Shown: piece after piece, positions 55,041-64,000 of the stretch
Numbering within the stretch: position 1 is the first letter of the stretch
Layout of the letters: the number at the start of each line of letters is the position of its first letter
From: Oceanibium sediminis
GTDB taxonomy: Bacteria; Pseudomonadota; Alphaproteobacteria; Rhodobacterales; Rhodobacteraceae
Direction of reading: 5' to 3'
DNA length: 64,000 nt
Assembly (NCBI RefSeq): GCF_003265325.1
Contig: NZ_QGNX01000005.1
Coordinates: forward strand, 124,001 to 188,000
Program-made: the position numbers and the translations under genes
Notes under the pieces: generated by a model
What the model was told of the DNA's origin: nothing
Databases searched by the model: none
The model's input: only the letters and a program-made list of their open reading frames with translations

Positions 55041-55703
55041 ATGATCAAACTCCTCACGACGCTCGCAATTCTGGGTTTTGCCGGTTCCGCCGCGGGGCAG
55101 GGGCTGCAGATGGGCGCAACGGGCCCGGATACGGCGCGGGCCGTCTCGGACGTGGTCGAGGCGGCGAACCGCAGCTTCGCGCGCCTGCCGCCGGTGCGGC
55201 TGACAACGCAGATCGGCGCGGTGTGCGGCGGCGGTGACGCCTCGGACCTGGGGCGCTACTGCACAAGCCAGAACGCGATCTTCATCGCCAACGATCTTGA
55301 GGCGCGCATCGGGCCCGAGGCGGCCGCCTATGTCGTCGCGCATCTTTTCGGCCACGCCATCCAGGTGCGCCACGGCGTTGCGGATATCGCCCTGCGCACG
55401 ATCCGCGCCGAGCCGCAGAACGAGGCGGAGCTGCGCGGGATGGTGACGCGCCAGGTCGCGTGCCTGGCCGGTTTCCTGCTGAAGCGCGCCGATGCGCGCC
55501 GCCCGGCGCTGAGCGCCTGGTTCGCGGACGAGCCCTTCACCGATGCCCATTGGGGCCGGGAGCCCGTGCACGCCGGCCCGAGGGTCGCGATCGGTATCGC
55601 CGCGCGATCCGAGTGGCTGGAAACCGGGTACCGCGCGGCGGACGTTTCGGCCTGCAGTGTCGGTAGGATCAGCGCCGACGGGCTTCTGGCGGTCCAGAAA
55701 TAG
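55041..55703 (+). CDS. Putative neutral zinc-metallopeptidase family protein with degenerate active site
   Basis: 220 residues with a signal peptide (MIKLLTTLAILGFAGSAAG). Fold resembles YpfJ-like neutral zinc metallopeptidases: CGGGDASDLGRYCTSQNAIFIAND and VVAHLFGHAIQVRHG. The HExxH motif is replaced by H101-L-F-G-H105, so the catalytic Glu is missing and peptidase activity is unlikely. Two Cys (62, 74) and later Cys could form disulfides. Confidence 0.75.
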   Translation: MIKLLTTLAILGFAGSAAGQGLQMGATGPDTARAVSDVVEAANRSFARLPPVRLTTQIGAVCGGGDASDLGRYCTSQNAIFIANDLEARIGPEAAAYVVAHLFGHAIQVRHGVADIALRTIRAEPQNEAELRGMVTRQVACLAGFLLKRADARRPALSAWFADEPFTDAHWGREPVHAGPRVAIGIAARSEWLETGYRAADVSACSVGRISADGLLAVQK

Positions 55704-56049
55704 CCCCACCGAACGCCGCCGCCATGGCGCGCGGCGGGGCGTCTTTGCAGCGTTCCGATGCCGGTCCTTGCGACACTTGTTCGCACTGCGCGGGACCGGT
55801 CATACCCGCCCGCCGGGGGGCGGAGGGGACCCCGCGGCGCAGCCATGCCTGCCCGAAGCCGCCCCGCGTGGCGCGGTAGAACAGGTGGAAAACGACATGC
55901 CGATGGTCGTATTTGCGCCATTGCAGGCGGTTTTCGCTTGTATCCTGATGCGGACCTTGTGTTACCCACGGGGGGAGTTGTGCATGCACTGCATCGCCTG
56001 ACCATCGAAGCCGGGACACCGGCGCCCAAACATAACCCGGAGTAGTTTC
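55704..56049 (+). other. Gene-free interval before the BCCT gene
   Basis: 346 bases. It begins with a GC-rich stem (CGCCGC 55714-55719 and GCGGCG 55731-55736) followed by GTCTTTG, a likely terminator of the preceding gene. A CG-rich block near 55800-55850 and a few short open frames follow without support. GGAG lies a few bases before the BCCT ATG. I see no clear promoter, RNA or regulatory motif. Confidence 0.6.
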
Positions 56050-57681
56050 ATGACTGACGCCGTGGACCCAGCCGCAGAGGCGGCACCACATCCAATAGAA
56101 ACCGATTACGAGATCGGGGATCAGAATATCACTCCTTTCGGGCTTGATATTCACAACCCTGTGTTCCTGATCTCGGGCCTGTCCATCGTTGTATTCGTTT
56201 TCCTGACGCTTGCATTCCAGGATCAGGCGTCCGAGTTCTTTAATTGGCTCAGGCCCTTCCTGACGTCGACCTTCGACTGGTTCTTCCTCAGCGCGGCCAA
56301 CGTGTTCGTGGTGCTGAGCATCGTCCTGATGATCTCGCCCCTGGGCAAGATCCGCCTGGGCGGCGCGGAGGCGACGCCCGATTACAGCTACATGGGCTGG
56401 TTCGCGATGCTGTTCGCGGCGGGCATGGGCATCGGCCTGATGTTCTTCGGGGTGTCCGAACCGATGTCGCACTACGCCTCATCCTTGGGGGGAACCGCCG
56501 TCGAAGGCGGTGCACGCACCGACTGGGCCCCGCTTGGCGGCGCACAGGGCGACCTGGAGGCGGCCCGCAACCTCGGCATGGCGGCCACCATCTTCCACTG
56601 GGCGCTGCACCCTTGGGCGATCTATGCCGTCGTGGCGCTGTCGCTGGCGTTCTTCACCTTCAACCGCGGGCTGCCGCTGACCCTGCGCTCGGCGTTCTAT
56701 CCCCTCCTGGGGGAGCGGATCTGGGGCTGGCCGGGCCACGTGATCGACATCGTCGCGGTCTTCGCCACGCTGTTCGGCCTGGCCACGTCGCTTGGCTTCG
56801 GGACCGAGCAGGCCCTTGCGGGTCTGAACTACCTGTTCGGCTGGGGCACCGGCAATGTCGCCAAGGTGATCCTGATCGGGTTGATCACGGCGCTGGCGCT
56901 TGTTTCGGTGATGCGCGGTCTCGACGGCGGTGTGAAAGTGCTGTCCGAGATCAACATTGCGCTGGCCGGTCTGTTGCTGCTGTTCGTGCTGATCGCGGGC
57001 CCCACGGGCACGATCTTCAGCACGATCATCCAGGGTGGGACGGCTTACGTCGTGGACCTCGTGCCGCTGTCGAACCCCTTCGGGCGTGAGGATACCAACT
57101 TCACCCAGGGTTGGACCTCGTTCTACTGGGCGTGGTGGATTTCCTGGTCGCCCTTCGTCGGCATGTTCATCGCCCGTGTCAGCCGTGGCCGCACGGTTCG
57201 CGAGTTCATGTTCTGCGTGATCGTGATCCCGACGCTGGTCTGCGTCGTCTGGATGGGCGTCTTCGGTGGCACGGCGATTTCCCAGGTGATGGCGGATGCC
57301 GCCGCGCCGGTGAAGGATGCCGCGCTTGAGCTGAAGCTGTTCGAGATGCTGAAGCCGTTGCCCTTCTCGGGCATCACGTCGTTCCTTGGGATCGTGCTGG
57401 TGCTGGTGTTCTTCGTCACCTCGTCGGACTCCGGGTCGCTGGTGATCGATACGATCACCGCCGGGGGCAAGACCGATGCGCCGGTGTCCCAGCGCGTGTT
57501 CTGGTGCACCTTCGAAGGCGTTGTCGCCGCCACTCTGCTGCTGGTCGGTGGCGCCGGGGCGCTGGGGGCATTGCAGGCGATGTCCGTCAGCACTGGCCTT
57601 CCATTTGCCATCGTGCTGCTGGCGATGTGCGTCAGCCTGGTCATGGGGCTGATGGAAAGCCGCCGCGAAGGCCAGATGTAA
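56050..57681 (+). CDS. BCCT family betaine/choline/carnitine transporter
   Basis: 543-residue inner-membrane symporter with 12 helices. The BCCT signatures AAGMGIGLMFFGVSEPMSHY and WTSFYWAWWISWSPFVGMFIA with four Trp are intact. Gly-Met-Gly-Ile-Gly in the unwound helix is the form seen in sodium-coupled glycine-betaine carriers. Uptake of glycine betaine or a relative fits the MttB-family gene 2 kb downstream. Confidence 0.94.
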   Translation: MTDAVDPAAEAAPHPIETDYEIGDQNITPFGLDIHNPVFLISGLSIVVFVFLTLAFQDQASEFFNWLRPFLTSTFDWFFLSAANVFVVLSIVLMISPLGKIRLGGAEATPDYSYMGWFAMLFAAGMGIGLMFFGVSEPMSHYASSLGGTAVEGGARTDWAPLGGAQGDLEAARNLGMAATIFHWALHPWAIYAVVALSLAFFTFNRGLPLTLRSAFYPLLGERIWGWPGHVIDIVAVFATLFGLATSLGFGTEQALAGLNYLFGWGTGNVAKVILIGLITALALVSVMRGLDGGVKVLSEINIALAGLLLLFVLIAGPTGTIFSTIIQGGTAYVVDLVPLSNPFGREDTNFTQGWTSFYWAWWISWSPFVGMFIARVSRGRTVREFMFCVIVIPTLVCVVWMGVFGGTAISQVMADAAAPVKDAALELKLFEMLKPLPFSGITSFLGIVLVLVFFVTSSDSGSLVIDTITAGGKTDAPVSQRVFWCTFEGVVAATLLLVGGAGALGALQAMSVSTGLPFAIVLLAMCVSLVMGLMESRREGQM

Positions 57682-57690
57682 GACAAGGCC

Positions 57691-57717
57691 GTGTCCCGCC
57701 CCGCCCGGGCGGGGCAC
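57691..57717 (+). terminator. Hairpin after the BCCT gene
   Basis: Ten-pair stem GTGTCCCGCC (57691-57700) and GGCGGGGCAC (57708-57717), one wobble pair, 9 bases past the stop. No T tract. Confidence 0.5.
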
Positions 57718-57893
57718 GGCAGACCCCTCAGGGCCGGTTCGGCCTTCCCCCCTATTTCAGAAATTCAGTACCGCTAATTGCTGGCCCGACATGCGTGCGC
57801 GCGGCAGCTATCGGCGAGCATCACCGAATGCCCCGGCATCGCGGCGACGCCGGCGCGCCGTTTGCACAGCCGCGCGCAGCTTTGCCGTCGTGC

Positions 57894-57923
57894 AAAGAAA
57901 ATGCCGGGGAAAAGCCCCGGCAT
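57894..57923 (-). terminator. guaA terminator
   Basis: Nine-base perfect stem ATGCCGGGG (57901-57909) and CCCCGGCAT (57915-57923) with a 5-base loop; on the - strand it is followed by TTTTCTTTG. It lies 45 bases after the guaA stop. Confidence 0.8.
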
Positions 57924-57968
57924 CCTGCATTCTTTCCGCGCGATAAACGACGTGCTGGCGCCCGCCGC

Positions 57969-59531
57969 TTATTCCCACTCGATGGTTCCCGGCGGTTTCG
58001 AGGTGATGTCATAGGTGACGCGGTTGATCCCCTGAACCTCGTTGATGATCCGGGTTGCGGTTTCGCCCAGGAACTCGTGGGTGAACGGGTAGTAATCCGC
58101 GGTCATCCCGTCCACGCTCGTCACCGCGCGCAGCGCGCAGGCGTAGTCATAGGTGCGCCCGTCGCCCATCACGCCCACGGTGCGCACCGGCAGCAGCGCC
58201 ACGAAGGCCTGCCAGATCTCGTCGTAAAGCCCGTGCTTGCGGATCTGGTCGATGTAGACGGCGTCCGCCTTGCGCAGGATGTCGAGTTTGTCGCGGGTGA
58301 TCTCGCCCGGGCAGCGGATGGCGAGGCCAGGGCCCGGGAAGGGGTGGCGGCCGATAAAGCTTTGCGGCAGGCCCAGCTCACGCCCCAGGGCGCGGACCTC
58401 GTCCTTGAACAGCTCGCGCAGCGGCTCGACCAGCTGCATGTTCATGCGCTCGGGCAGGCCGCCGACGTTGTGGTGGCTTTTGATCGTGACGCTCGGCCCG
58501 CCGGAGAAGCTGACGCTTTCGATCACGTCGGGGTAAAGCGTGCCCTGGGCCAGGAAATCCGCGCCGCCGATTTCCGCGGCGTGCTTCTCGAACACCTCGA
58601 TGAACAGCTTGCCGATGATCTTGCGCTTCTGCTCGGGGTCCGAAACCCCTTCCAGCGCGGTCAGGAACAGGTCGCTCTCGTCCGCGTGGATCAGGGGCAG
58701 GTTGTAATGCTCGCGGAACATGCCGACCACCTGCTCGGACTCGTCCTGGCGCATCAGCCCGTGGTCGACGTAGACGCAGGTCAGCTGCTCGCCGATCGCC
58801 TCGTGGATCAGCACGGCGGCGACTGAACTGTCGACCCCGCCGGAAAGCGCACAGATCACCTTGCCGCCGCCGACCTGTTCGCGGATCTTGGCGATCGCTT
58901 CCTCGCGGTAGGCGCCCATGGTCCAGTCGCCCTTGAACCCGGCGAGGCGGATGAACCCCTCGAACAGTTTGCGCCCGTTCGGGGTGTGGTGCACCTCGGG
59001 GTGGAACTGCACAGCATAGAAGTTGCGCGCCGGATCGCCGGTGATCGCGAAGGGCGCGGCGGGCGAGGTGCCGAACACCTTGAAGCCCGGCGCGATGCGG
59101 CTGACGTGATCCCCGTGGGACATCCAGACCTGCTCGCGCCCCTCGGTGAACCAGCCCTCCAGCAGGGGCAGGCGGTCGACTTCGGGCGTCACGTAGGCGC
59201 GGCCGAACTCGGCGGTGCCGTGCCCGCGCTCGACGTGGCCGCCGAGCATCTGCATCATCACCTGCTGGCCATAGCAGATCCCCAGCACCGGCACGCCGAG
59301 GCTGAACACCTCTTCCGGCGGGCGGGGCGAGCCTTCGTCGATGACGCTGGCCGGGCCGCCGGACAGAATCACCGCCTTCGGGGCGAAGTCGGTCAGAAAC
59401 TCCGACGTGACCGCCTGGAACGGATGGATTTCGCAATAGACGTTCAGCTCGCGCAGGCGGCGCGCGATCAGCTGCGTTACCTGGCTGCCGAAGTCGACGA
59501 TCAGAAGGCGGTCATGGGAGGTGTCTGTCAT
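57969..59531 (-). CDS. guaA: GMP synthase (glutamine-hydrolysing)
   Basis: 520-residue enzyme making GMP from XMP. Glutaminase domain with the nucleophile in [12 protein letters not shown] and the HPEVHHT His-Glu, then an ATP-pyrophosphatase domain with the P-loop [12 protein letters not shown] and a dimerisation domain ending [11 protein letters not shown]. Start at 59531 ([10 protein letters not shown]) is the family form; the frame is open further upstream. Confidence 0.98.
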   Translation of the reverse strand: MTDTSHDRLLIVDFGSQVTQLIARRLRELNVYCEIHPFQAVTSEFLTDFAPKAVILSGGPASVIDEGSPRPPEEVFSLGVPVLGICYGQQVMMQMLGGHVERGHGTAEFGRAYVTPEVDRLPLLEGWFTEGREQVWMSHGDHVSRIAPGFKVFGTSPAAPFAITGDPARNFYAVQFHPEVHHTPNGRKLFEGFIRLAGFKGDWTMGAYREEAIAKIREQVGGGKVICALSGGVDSSVAAVLIHEAIGEQLTCVYVDHGLMRQDESEQVVGMFREHYNLPLIHADESDLFLTALEGVSDPEQKRKIIGKLFIEVFEKHAAEIGGADFLAQGTLYPDVIESVSFSGGPSVTIKSHHNVGGLPERMNMQLVEPLRELFKDEVRALGRELGLPQSFIGRHPFPGPGLAIRCPGEITRDKLDILRKADAVYIDQIRKHGLYDEIWQAFVALLPVRTVGVMGDGRTYDYACALRAVTSVDGMTADYYPFTHEFLGETATRIINEVQGINRVTYDITSKPPGTIEWE

Positions 59532-59648
59532 GGAGCGGGCTTTAGGGCGCGGCGCGGATTCGCGCAAGTGGCCGGAATGTCGCCTTTGACGTGGCGGGGT
59601 TCGGATTTGTCCCAGAGTGCGGGCGCGTCGGGCGCGTATAAGTCTGCA

Positions 59649-59663
59649 GGCATGTTGCATGCC
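59649..59663 (+). promoter_or_regulatory. Inverted repeat upstream of the MttB-family gene
   Basis: GGCATG-TTG-CATGCC, a perfect 6-base inverted repeat 37 bases upstream of the start, extended by outer CTGC/GCAG. Candidate operator; no regulator is encoded nearby. Confidence 0.45.
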
Positions 59664-59700
59664 GACGCAGGAGTTGCATCTGAAGGCAGGGGATCGGGTC

Positions 59701-61254
59701 ATGGCACAAGCAGCAGACGGGACACGGCGGCGCACCCGCGGCGCGGGGGGCGGGGCCGCCCGGCGCGCCGAGCGCACGGCGGTGCGAATCGAGTGCGCGC
59801 CGACGATCCGGCGCAACATCCCGACCTTCGACATCCTGAACGAGGAAGCGCTTCAGATCATCGAGGCCAACGCCGATACCGTGCTGGAGGAGATCGGCGT
59901 CGCCTTTCCCGACAATCCGCAGGCGGTGCAGACCTGGAAAGACGCCGGCGCGGATATTCGGGGTGACCGGATCCACATTCCCCGCGGGCTGGCGCGCAAG
60001 CTGTGCGAGACCGCGCCCGCCACCATCACCCAGCACGCCCGCAACCCCGAGCGCAACGTGGAGATCGGCGGTAACTCCCTCGTCCTTGCCCCTGTCTACG
60101 GCCCGCCCTTCGTGCGCGACGCGAACGGTGGCCGCCGCTATGCCACGCTGGAGGATTTCCAGAACTTCGTGCGCCTCGGCTACATGTCGAAATGGCTGCA
60201 ACATTCGGGCGGCACCGTCTGCGAGCCGACCGACGTGGCCGTGAACAAGCGCCACCTCGACATGCTGCACGCGCATATGACGCTGAGCGACAAGCCCTAC
60301 ATGGGATCGGTCACCGAACCCTCGCGCGCTGCCGACAGCGTGGAGATGAGCAAGCTGCTGTTCGGGGCGGACTTCGTGGACAACAACACGGTGATGACCT
60401 CGCTCATCAACATCAACTCTCCGCTGACCTTCGATTCGGTGATGATGGGCGCGCTGGAGGTGTATGCGCGCGCCAACCAGGCGTGCATCGTCTCGCCCTT
60501 CATCGTGGGCGGGGCGATGTCGCCGGTCAGCGTGGCGGGCACCCTGACGCAGGTTCTGGCCGAGGCGATGGTGGGATGCGCCTATGCGCAGCTGGTGCGC
60601 CCCGGCGCGCCGGTGATCTTCGGGGCGTTCGTCGCCTCCATCGACATGAACTCGGGCGCGCCGACCTTCGGTACGCCGGAAGCGTCCAAGATCCTCTACG
60701 GCGCGGGGCAGCTGGCGCGGCGGATGAACCTGCCGTTCCGCTCGGGCGGGGGGCTGTGCGGCTCGAAGCTTCCGGACGCGCAGGCGGGCTACGAGTCGGC
60801 GAACACGCTGAACGCCGCGCTTCTGGGGGGCGTCAACTTCATGCTGCACGCCTGTGGCTGGCTGGAGGGCGGCCTGGTCGCCAGTTTCGAGAAATTCGTG
60901 CTGGACGCGGATCAGCTCGGGGCACTGCACGCCTTCGCGCGGGGCGTCGACATCAGCGAGAACGGCCAGGCGATGGACGCCCTGCGCGAGGTGGGGCCGG
61001 GGGGGCATTTCCTTGGCTGCGCGCACACGCAGGCGAACTTCCAAGACTCGTTCTGGCGCAGCCAGGTGTTCGACTACAAGCCCTATGAAACCTGGACGGA
61101 CGAGGGCAGCCGCGACAGCCAGTCGCTGGCCAACGCCCGGGTCGCCAGGATGCTGGCGGACTACCAGCCCCCCGCGATGGACCCGGCGATCGCCGAGTCC
61201 CTTGACGCCTACGTGCGCCAGAAGAAGGACTCGATGCCCGACGCCTTCGTCTGA
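59701..61254 (+). CDS. Trimethylamine methyltransferase (MttB) family protein, non-pyrrolysine
   Basis: 517-residue MttB-superfamily protein read without an internal amber stop, so it lacks pyrrolysine. Such homologues demethylate glycine betaine or related quaternary amines to a corrinoid protein. Seen: [51 protein letters not shown] and [21 protein letters not shown]. The ATG at 59701 has AGGGGATCGGGTC upstream. No corrinoid protein or corrinoid methyltransferase partner is in the window; the BCCT transporter upstream would supply the substrate. Confidence 0.85.
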   Translation: MAQAADGTRRRTRGAGGGAARRAERTAVRIECAPTIRRNIPTFDILNEEALQIIEANADTVLEEIGVAFPDNPQAVQTWKDAGADIRGDRIHIPRGLARKLCETAPATITQHARNPERNVEIGGNSLVLAPVYGPPFVRDANGGRRYATLEDFQNFVRLGYMSKWLQHSGGTVCEPTDVAVNKRHLDMLHAHMTLSDKPYMGSVTEPSRAADSVEMSKLLFGADFVDNNTVMTSLININSPLTFDSVMMGALEVYARANQACIVSPFIVGGAMSPVSVAGTLTQVLAEAMVGCAYAQLVRPGAPVIFGAFVASIDMNSGAPTFGTPEASKILYGAGQLARRMNLPFRSGGGLCGSKLPDAQAGYESANTLNAALLGGVNFMLHACGWLEGGLVASFEKFVLDADQLGALHAFARGVDISENGQAMDALREVGPGGHFLGCAHTQANFQDSFWRSQVFDYKPYETWTDEGSRDSQSLANARVARMLADYQPPAMDPAIAESLDAYVRQKKDSMPDAFV

Positions 61255-61302
61255 GGCGTCGGGCTGCGGCGCACCTGGGGGACGGCGCGCCTGCGGGTGG
61301 CC

Positions 61303-61581
61303 TCAGGCGGTATCGGGGCGCAGCCGCGCCTCGGCCAGAAGGGCGGTCAGCACCGCGATATGGCGGCTGACCGAATAGGTGACGTCGCCGCGCGCGCGGG
61401 TCTGCTCCAGCTTCTGTTCCAATCCCATCAGCTTGTCGCCGAGACCGGTCCGGCCCGGCGTTTCGCCGAGGATTCGCGGCAGGTCCCGCTCGCGTCGGTA
61501 CAGGCACAACCCCTTGCGGGCGGCCCCGACGAGCAGGCGGGGGCGGCGAAGGTTTGCGAGGGATGTGGAAAGGTCGCGCAT
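61303..61581 (-). CDS. DUF6477-like protein
   Basis: 92-residue cytoplasmic protein with the DUF6477 pattern LANLRRPRLLVGAARKGLCLYRRERDLPRIL and the C-terminal SVSRHIAVLTALLAEARL. Function unknown; characteristic of Rhodobacterales. ATG at 61581 is taken as the start. Divergent from the DUF6456 gene across an AT-rich gap of 193 bases. Confidence 0.78.
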   Translation of the reverse strand: MRDLSTSLANLRRPRLLVGAARKGLCLYRRERDLPRILGETPGRTGLGDKLMGLEQKLEQTRARGDVTYSVSRHIAVLTALLAEARLRPDTA

Positions 61582-61710
61582 GGGGGTGCTCCGATCAGGT
61601 TCAGGTGACCGGCCCACTATCGCGGCGCGCAACCCTGCGTTGCGTTTTTTCGCAACCAGCGTACTGCGGGAGCGCTGAAATAACGGATTTATGTCAATTC
61701 AAACCGTGTG

Positions 61711-61726
61711 TTAATCGCTCATTTAC
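61711..61726 (+). promoter_or_regulatory. Near-consensus CtrA box upstream of the DUF6456 gene
   Basis: TTAA-N7-TTTAC, one base off the CtrA consensus TTAA-N7-TTAAC, 49 bases before the DUF6456 start, inside the AT-rich divergent region. Confidence 0.45.
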
Positions 61727-61774
61727 CAATCAACTTTAGGTTGAGATGCGAGAATTATAAGGTAGAGCGATCCC

Positions 61775-62950
61775 GTGCTTTCTGCATGTCCGACCCAAGA
61801 TCGCGAGCATTTAATCAGTTCCTCACAGGAAGGGTTGCACCTGTTCGCGGCGCTTGGCGGTGCCGAGCGGGCCTATCTCGCCCACACGGTCGGTGGCCTT
61901 TCGTTGCGGGCCATTGCGCGGCTTCACCACTGTCCGGCGTCCACGATCCTGCGGCAGGTCCGCCGGGTCGAGGAACGCCGTGATGACCCCCTCGTGGATG
62001 CAGCTCTCGATTGCGCGGCCGCGGCCCTTCCGCCCCTCACTGATTTGCCCCCCCAAAAACCTGTGGAGGACTGGGAACACATGATTGCGCGACTGAAATC
62101 CCAAGCCGAAGATCTCGACCAGAAAGTCACGCGGGAGGCGCGCAGGATCCTGCGCCGCCTGTGCGAAACCGGCGCTTTTCTGGCTGTCTCGGATGCCATG
62201 GAGCGGGCCGTCGTCCTGCGAGAGACCGCGCCGGGCCGCCATACCCGCACCGCTGTCGTCGACCGTGATATCGCCCATCAGTTCGCGCTGAAGGACTGGA
62301 TCGGATGCAGCCACGCGGGCAAGATCGCACGCTACACCGTGACGGACGCCGGGCGCGCCGCGCTCAAGCGCCTGCTGGAGGAGGAGCGCCAGGCGCGCAC
62401 GCCGCGCGGCCCCTACGCCGAGCAGGGCTCACCCTTCCGCAGCCAGCACCAGGAATTCGCCGAACGCCGCGTTGCCGGTGCCGATGGTGAGACGCGGGTG
62501 CGCTACAACCTGGCGGAAAGCCCGCTGACCGCGCTCGGGCGCAAGCGGGACAAGACCGGCGTGCCCTACCTGTCACCGGACCTGGTCGAGGCGGGCGAAC
62601 GCCTGCGCGAGGATTTCGAGATCGCCCAGATGGGGCCGCGCATCACCCAGAACTGGGAAGCCTTTCTGACCCCGAAGCAGTCGCCGAAGGCCCCCGGCGG
62701 TGCTGGTGCCGCCGAAGGGCCGCAGGCCGCGCGGGACCGCGTTGCCGCCGCCATGAAGACGCTCGGCCCCGGCCTGTCGGACGTGGCGTTCCGGGTGTGC
62801 TGCTTCCTTGAAGGGCTGGAGACCGCGGAGAAGCGGCTGGGCTGGTCGGCGCGCTCGGGCAAGGTGGTGTTGCGCATCGCCCTTCAGCGTCTGGCGATGC
62901 ACTACAAGATTCGCCCCCACCAGCCCCGTGAGGAGCCTGCGAACGGCTGA
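61775..62950 (+). CDS. DUF6456 domain protein with N-terminal helix-turn-helix
   Basis: 391 residues. The N-terminal third looks like a helix-turn-helix (YLAHTVGGLSLRAIARLHHCPASTILRQVRRVE, about 33-65); the C-terminal DUF6456 region (about 240-385) carries ESPLTALGRKRDKTG, LVEAGERLREDFEIAQMG and SDVAFRVCCFLEGLETAEKRLGWSARSGKVVLRIALQRL. A DNA-binding regulator or replication-linked role is plausible. Start is GTG at 61775, with AAGG upstream. Confidence 0.8.
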   Translation: MLSACPTQDREHLISSSQEGLHLFAALGGAERAYLAHTVGGLSLRAIARLHHCPASTILRQVRRVEERRDDPLVDAALDCAAAALPPLTDLPPQKPVEDWEHMIARLKSQAEDLDQKVTREARRILRRLCETGAFLAVSDAMERAVVLRETAPGRHTRTAVVDRDIAHQFALKDWIGCSHAGKIARYTVTDAGRAALKRLLEEERQARTPRGPYAEQGSPFRSQHQEFAERRVAGADGETRVRYNLAESPLTALGRKRDKTGVPYLSPDLVEAGERLREDFEIAQMGPRITQNWEAFLTPKQSPKAPGGAGAAEGPQAARDRVAAAMKTLGPGLSDVAFRVCCFLEGLETAEKRLGWSARSGKVVLRIALQRLAMHYKIRPHQPREEPANG

Positions 62951-62955
62951 GCCTG

Positions 62956-63696
62956 TCAGCCAGCGGCGGCGTCGATGATCGGGCCGAAATCCTCGGCCTT
63001 GAGAGAGGCGCCGCCGACCAGTCCGCCGTCGACATCTTCAAGCGCGAAGATCTCGGCGGCGTTGCCGGGCTTCACCGAGCCGCCGTAGAGCAGGCGCATC
63101 GCCGCGGCGGTTTCGCTGCCCAGACGCTTCGCCACCATGGCGCGCAGGGCGGCGTGGGTCTCGGCGATCTCGTCTATGGAGGGGGTGCGCCCGGTGCCGA
63201 TGGCCCAGACGGGCTCATAGGCGATCACGGTGTTTTCCGCCGTGGCGCTTGTCGTGACCGAACCTTCGATCTGGCGCGCGACAACTGCCGTGGTCTGGCC
63301 AGCGTCCCGCTCTGCCTCGGTCTCTCCCACGCAGATGATGGCGACAAGCCCGGCGCGATAGGCGGCTTCCGCCTTGGCCAGCACGTCCGCGTCACTTTCG
63401 CCGTGATCCGCGCGCCGCTCGGAATGGCCGACGATCACGTGGCTCGCGCCGCAATCCTTCAGCGTTTCCGCCGAGATATCGCCGGTATGCGGGCCCGAGG
63501 CTGCTGCGTGGCAGTCCTGCCCGCCGATGGAAAACGCGCCCGCCGCATCGGCGAGGATCGGGATCAAGGGGGCAGGGGGGCAGATGATGACTTCCGCCGC
63601 GGTGTCGCCATGGTCCCGGACCAGCGCCTCAAGCACCGCGCGGCTGGCACGAGTGCCGTTCATCTTCCAGTTTCCGGCAGCGATCTTGCGGCGCAT
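62956..63696 (-). CDS. tpiA: Triose-phosphate isomerase
   Basis: 246-residue glycolytic enzyme. Catalytic K12 region AGNWKMNG, His in VIVGHSERR, Glu in [11 protein letters not shown], and GGSVKPGNA loop are intact. GGAGG at 63703-63707 is six bases from the ATG at 63696 and immediately adjacent to an ATG at 63702, so 63696 is chosen. Also interconverts the DHAP made by the aldolase pathway at 25666. Confidence 0.97.
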   Translation of the reverse strand: MRRKIAAGNWKMNGTRASRAVLEALVRDHGDTAAEVIICPPAPLIPILADAAGAFSIGGQDCHAAASGPHTGDISAETLKDCGASHVIVGHSERRADHGESDADVLAKAEAAYRAGLVAIICVGETEAERDAGQTTAVVARQIEGSVTTSATAENTVIAYEPVWAIGTGRTPSIDEIAETHAALRAMVAKRLGSETAAAMRLLYGGSVKPGNAAEIFALEDVDGGLVGGASLKAEDFGPIIDAAAG

Positions 63697-63759
63697 GGTC
63701 ATCCTCCGTTTGCGTGTTTTGCCCTAGCTAGCAAGCTGTGCGGGCAAGCGCAAACGGGA

Positions 63760-64000
63760 TCACATGCCTTCGAACTTGATCGATTCGCCGCAGCCGCAGG
63801 CTTCGGTCACGTTCGGGTTGTTGAAGGCGAAGCCGGACTCGAGAAGGGAGGTCTTGTAGTCGATCTCGGTCCCGAACAGGAACATCTGCGCCATGGGCGC
63901 GATCAGCACCCGCGCGCCGTCCTGTTCCACGACCTCGTCGTTGGGATCGACGGTGTCGACGTATTCCATGGTGTATTCCATGCCCGCGCAGCCACCCTTC
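63760..64000 (-). CDS. HesB/IscA family iron-sulfur assembly protein (5' truncated)
   Basis: C-terminal portion of an A-type carrier; the frame is open to the window end, where KGGCAGMEYTMEYV is read, so the start lies beyond base 64000. The three conserved Cys are visible: one in GGCAG and the pair in ACGCGES at the C-terminus. Delivers iron-sulfur clusters to target proteins; ErpA- or IscA-like subtype cannot be set from the fragment. Confidence 0.9.
   Translation of the reverse strand, partial: KGGCAGMEYTMEYVDTVDPNDEVVEQDGARVLIAPMAQMFLFGTEIDYKTSLLESGFAFNNPNVTEACGCGESIKFEGM

Noticed and set aside
59701-61254. Pyrrolysine-containing MttB
   Set aside because: The frame has no internal TAG and no pyl genes are present.

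Overview
The window is about 64 kb of high-GC DNA, densely packed with short intergenic gaps. It looks like the chromosome (or a chromosome-like replicon) of an alphaproteobacterium in the Rhodobacterales (Roseobacter/Paracoccaceae-like). Reasons: many TRAP and ABC sugar uptake genes, DUF6477, DUF6456, DUF6524 and DUF2852 proteins typical of that order, a Bpt-type arginyltransferase, an exact CtrA box, and a non-pyrrolysine MttB homologue. I see no tRNA, rRNA, CRISPR array, insertion sequence or phage gene.

Layout. (1) 1-7955, + strand: ABC sugar importer (binding protein, two permeases, ATPase) followed by an enolase-superfamily dehydratase, a RhaM-type mutarotase, an SDR dehydrogenase, an FAH-family hydrolase and an amidohydrolase lactonase. 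This is a non-phosphorylative 6-deoxy-L-sugar route, most likely for L-fucose. (2) 8090-13868: DedA protein, SLOG/DUF2493 protein, fructokinase-like PfkB, and a multi-PAS GGDEF-EAL protein behind an exact CtrA box. (3) 13875-18488, - strand: glycine cleavage operon gcvT-gcvH-gcvP with a possible small ORF in front. (4) 18647-30112, mostly +: DeoR regulator, TRAP transporter, di-haem peroxidase, YihV-like PfkB kinase, LacD-like aldolase, FucI-like isomerase, Gfo/Idh/MocA oxidoreductase and a sulfolactate-dehydrogenase-like 2-hydroxyacid dehydrogenase. This is the most interesting region: it reads as an isomerase-kinase-aldolase pathway, perhaps for a sulfosugar. (5) 30256-37008: TerB-like protein, pyrG, secG, DUF6524, ilvC with two divergent Lrp genes, a secreted protein and a small cytochrome c. 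(6) 37075-45440: NarL-type two-component system, cobalt-type nitrile hydratase genes, and a divergent TRAP transporter with a very long DctM. (7) 45571-53326, - strand: bpt, RDD and DUF2852 genes controlled by paired TetR-type operators, tetR, ppk2, a lipoprotein hydrolase overlapping metA, an ATPase and a FadL porin. (8) 53472-64000: ppa, a DMT permease, a degenerate zinc-peptidase-like protein, a BCCT transporter, guaA, an MttB-family methyltransferase, DUF6477/DUF6456 genes, tpiA and the start-truncated end of an IscA/ErpA-type gene.

The catabolic genes point to a marine or algal-associated heterotroph that takes up deoxysugars, possibly sulfonated sugars, methylated amines or betaines, and nitriles. 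All functional calls rest on reading motifs and recalling families; no database search was run.
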